The notes below the pieces were generated by a model. The model did not search any database. It was given only the letters and a program-made list of their open reading frames with translations, and was not told the origin of the DNA. 64,000 nt of DNA, from the NCBI GenBank assembly GCA_024529925.1, contig JAFEUB010001051.1, positions 1,350,001-1,414,000 of the forward strand, given 5' to 3'. Origin of the DNA: Ophthalmolycus amberensis. Lineage: Eukaryota > Chordata > Actinopteri > Perciformes > Zoarcidae. A program made the translations under genes and the position numbers. Numbering within the stretch: the first letter of the stretch is position 1; the number at the start of each line of letters is the position of its first letter. Positions 61,381-64,000 of the stretch are shown piece after piece.

Positions 61381-64000
61381 TGTTTGTTCTTTTACCAGAG
61401 TTCTTCCCTTAACTGCTCATATCCTGTGAGTCTATATCTTCTATAATCTTTATATATCACATACAGTATATCCCAATAATTATAATAACAATAATAATGA
61501 CATGTAACAGCCAGTGACTTGAGTCCAGTCACTGTGGATCACACTGAGCTTTATCTCTGTTGCTCTGCATCACAGGACTGATGAACCTCACAAACCTTTA
61601 TCTGTGTTGTTACAATTTCATGATTGAACAAATGACTTTCCCCAATAGCTAAACATTCTGCTTCCTCTTCATCTCAAATATCTATTAAAATCTTCAGAAA
61701 GTACATTTGATAAACACCAGCAGACAAAAGGTCAGGATTATTCTGTTTTATATTTAAAAAGAAAAACATGAAAATGTCCCATCAAGGAACCAGTTTCACA
61801 CAGATTATTGCAGAAACTGTATCTGTTGTTACTAGAAGAAATAGAAATATTAAAGATATAGAAAGACAGTTTTCTACCATTTGCCATTTGATCCTAAAAT
61901 GATTGATTGTAGCAGACATCAACTTACATTGGAGTGAGTGTTTTTTCCTCAGTGCAGCCGTGCTGTCTGACCAGGTCAATGCAGAAGTCACAGGTCTATG
62001 AACCAAGATGGACTGTGAAAGGAAGGAGGAGTTAATGGAAGGTGGGTCGAAACATCACTGCTGGTGTTCCTGCAAATGGAAAATAAAGCAATAATTCACA
62101 CACTTGTATGCACATTTGTACTACAACCACTGTTGTAATCTGAAAATACCACAACGTCCATTAATTTACCAGGCAATGATTAAATGAAAGTATTCTAAAT
62201 GAAGAAATGACACATTTAGATTCATGACAATGCATATTATGAGATGGAACTGATTATTTAAATTATTAAGAGCTTGCATGCGTAGAGAAATACTCTCTCT
62301 CTCCTTGATTATTACATGCATAAATAACTTTATTTATAGTGGATGCATTTGTTGAATATTGTTAATGTTGAAATGAGAGTATTATTGAAAAAGGTTTTTA
62401 TTCTTTGGATTCTGACTTTGACTCTACGTGGTGTTTTTGTACCATTGTCTTACTTCATTGGACAGTCTCCTGTGAACTTTTGTGTTATTGCCATCTTAAA
62501 ACTCTTACATGCACCTGCACTTTTCGTCTGAGTCGTGTGTTTTGGGTCCATGTCTTGCTGGTTTCCAGTGTAGCTTAATACATATGTACATATTCAGGTG
62601 ATGATGAACCCATCATGTTCGTCTGACAATCATAATAAATCATAAGGTCCCCTTTCAGGATGAATACAAACTAAATAGCAACATTGTGTGGTCTGCTCTT
62701 TTGTACATGATAATTCCTGTACTTATTGTTATTTTAATGCAATATCCTATAAAATCCTACATGTTCCCATCCTTAGTACACACAACATATACTTTGAAAG
62801 GAAAATCCCATTTCTCAATGAATACATTTTATTGTAGAAAATTATATATCACAAGTGAGAATCCTGCAGAATCCGACTAACCAACTTCCCCTGTGTACTT
62901 GAAAGTTCTCAGAATTTATTGAGGGCTTTGCACATGCCTTACCCTCCACCACTTCTCCTTATTAGTCTGGTTGATAAGCCACACGGCTAAAACAAAGGTT
63001 TCTCATCACATTCAGAGTGTCAACACCAACTGAACGTGTGGGAAACTTCACAAACAAGTGTCTGCCTCGATGAATAGATGTACATTGAATTTTAGTTGTG
63101 CTGCAGTGAATGTGATGTCCTCCTGAGGATCATTAATAATGCACTATTAACTGGACTCCTAATCACGTGGATTTATATATATTTATATGTAACAATAAGT
63201 CTTGATTTGTCATTTCAGTACATAGACTGTTTACACTGTTTGAACACCCCACATATAAAACCATATCCTCTGTAGGGGAACGTGGGCTTTCCACAGTATG
63301 AGACAACTAGTTCATTTGTCAGTTATAAATACAACTTATTCTCAGTTGTCGTGTTGAGACTTAGAAATATTTGAACCATATGAAGTCAGATATTACGACA
63401 TCATAAAGATGCAAGCATTCATGTATATATTTCACGTAACTCACATAACATAATGATAATAATGACATATTTGAACATTTTACACGTATATATTTCACGT
63501 AACTCACATAACATAATGATAATAATGACATATTTGAACAGGTGAAAGTATGAACTTCATGTATTTTACATGCACATAAACCATAATGCTGACTTCTGCA
63601 CATTATATCAGCTGTTACCTCCACAGTTACATAGCAATCATGAGTCTGTGTGTACATGCTAAATGATAACACAAGTGACAACACTTTCTGCTGATTGAAA
63701 CGCATCATTTTTTATTTCATTTAACACACTTTACATGCATCCAATGGAAACACCAGCTAAGCAATACAAATGATTTACATGGTCCAGGCATGTGTTTTAT
63801 CTTAAGAACAAATAATAAAAATTGGTGTCAGGAATCAGTTTAACATGAGATAAAATATGAAAGAGGATGTTTTTACTTTTGTGTTGAGATGATTTTAACA
63901 AAGACACACAGTGCAGAGAAAGCACATATAAACATGATTCACTATTTCTCTTTAAAGAATGGAAGACCGTTAAGTATTAAGAGAAGATCTACACACATTG
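61381..64000. repeat. Start of the next Siglec array unit
   Basis: 61495 to the right edge repeats 54182 to about 56650 with very few differences. In gene C this block directly precedes (on plus) the last exon, so the tail exon of a further gene should begin within about 100 bases past the window. No coding exon lies inside this stretch. Confidence 0.8.

Overview
The window is teleost (ray-finned fish) genomic DNA, probably percomorph-like. The genes are vertebrate, with short GT-AG introns, abundant CA and TA microsatellites, a fish-type LINE fragment and a tRNA-derived SINE. Exons were built by hand from splice sites and reading phase. All identifications are from recalled family sequences, not from a search.

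Layout, left to right: (1) zfhx2, minus strand, 8275 down to 661 and running off the left edge, a homeobox/zinc-finger transcription factor. (2) thtpa, plus, 10009-11080, thiamine triphosphatase. (3) A 5'-truncated LINE at 13405-14722. (4) dcaf11, plus, 15901-22370, a WD-repeat CUL4 substrate receptor. (5) fitm1, plus, 25005-27139, an ER lipid-droplet protein with an apparent one-base frameshift and a SINE in its intron. (6) psme1, minus, 31793-27480, proteasome activator PA28-alpha, with an interferon-type element upstream. (7) pck2, plus, 36326-43426, mitochondrial PEP carboxykinase. The zfhx2, thtpa, dcaf11, fitm1, psme1 and pck2 set matches, as I recall it, a conserved group on human 14q11.2-q12.

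From 44.8 kb to the right edge the window changes character. It becomes a tandemly duplicated cluster of Siglec/CD22-like immunoglobulin receptors, all on the minus strand: gene A (44857-47722; V + 2 C2 Ig domains, TM, tail with an ITIM and an ITSM), a decayed fragment (49051-50050), gene B (51756-54181; 3' half only, made by a deletion) and gene C (56695-61047; V + 3 C2, TM containing a lysine, short tail without ITIM). The start of a further repeat unit runs off the right edge. Genes A and C share almost identical 5' halves but have different TM and tail modules, the arrangement expected of paired inhibitory/activating receptors. Their differences are concentrated in the V-set domain. This cluster is the most interesting part of the window.
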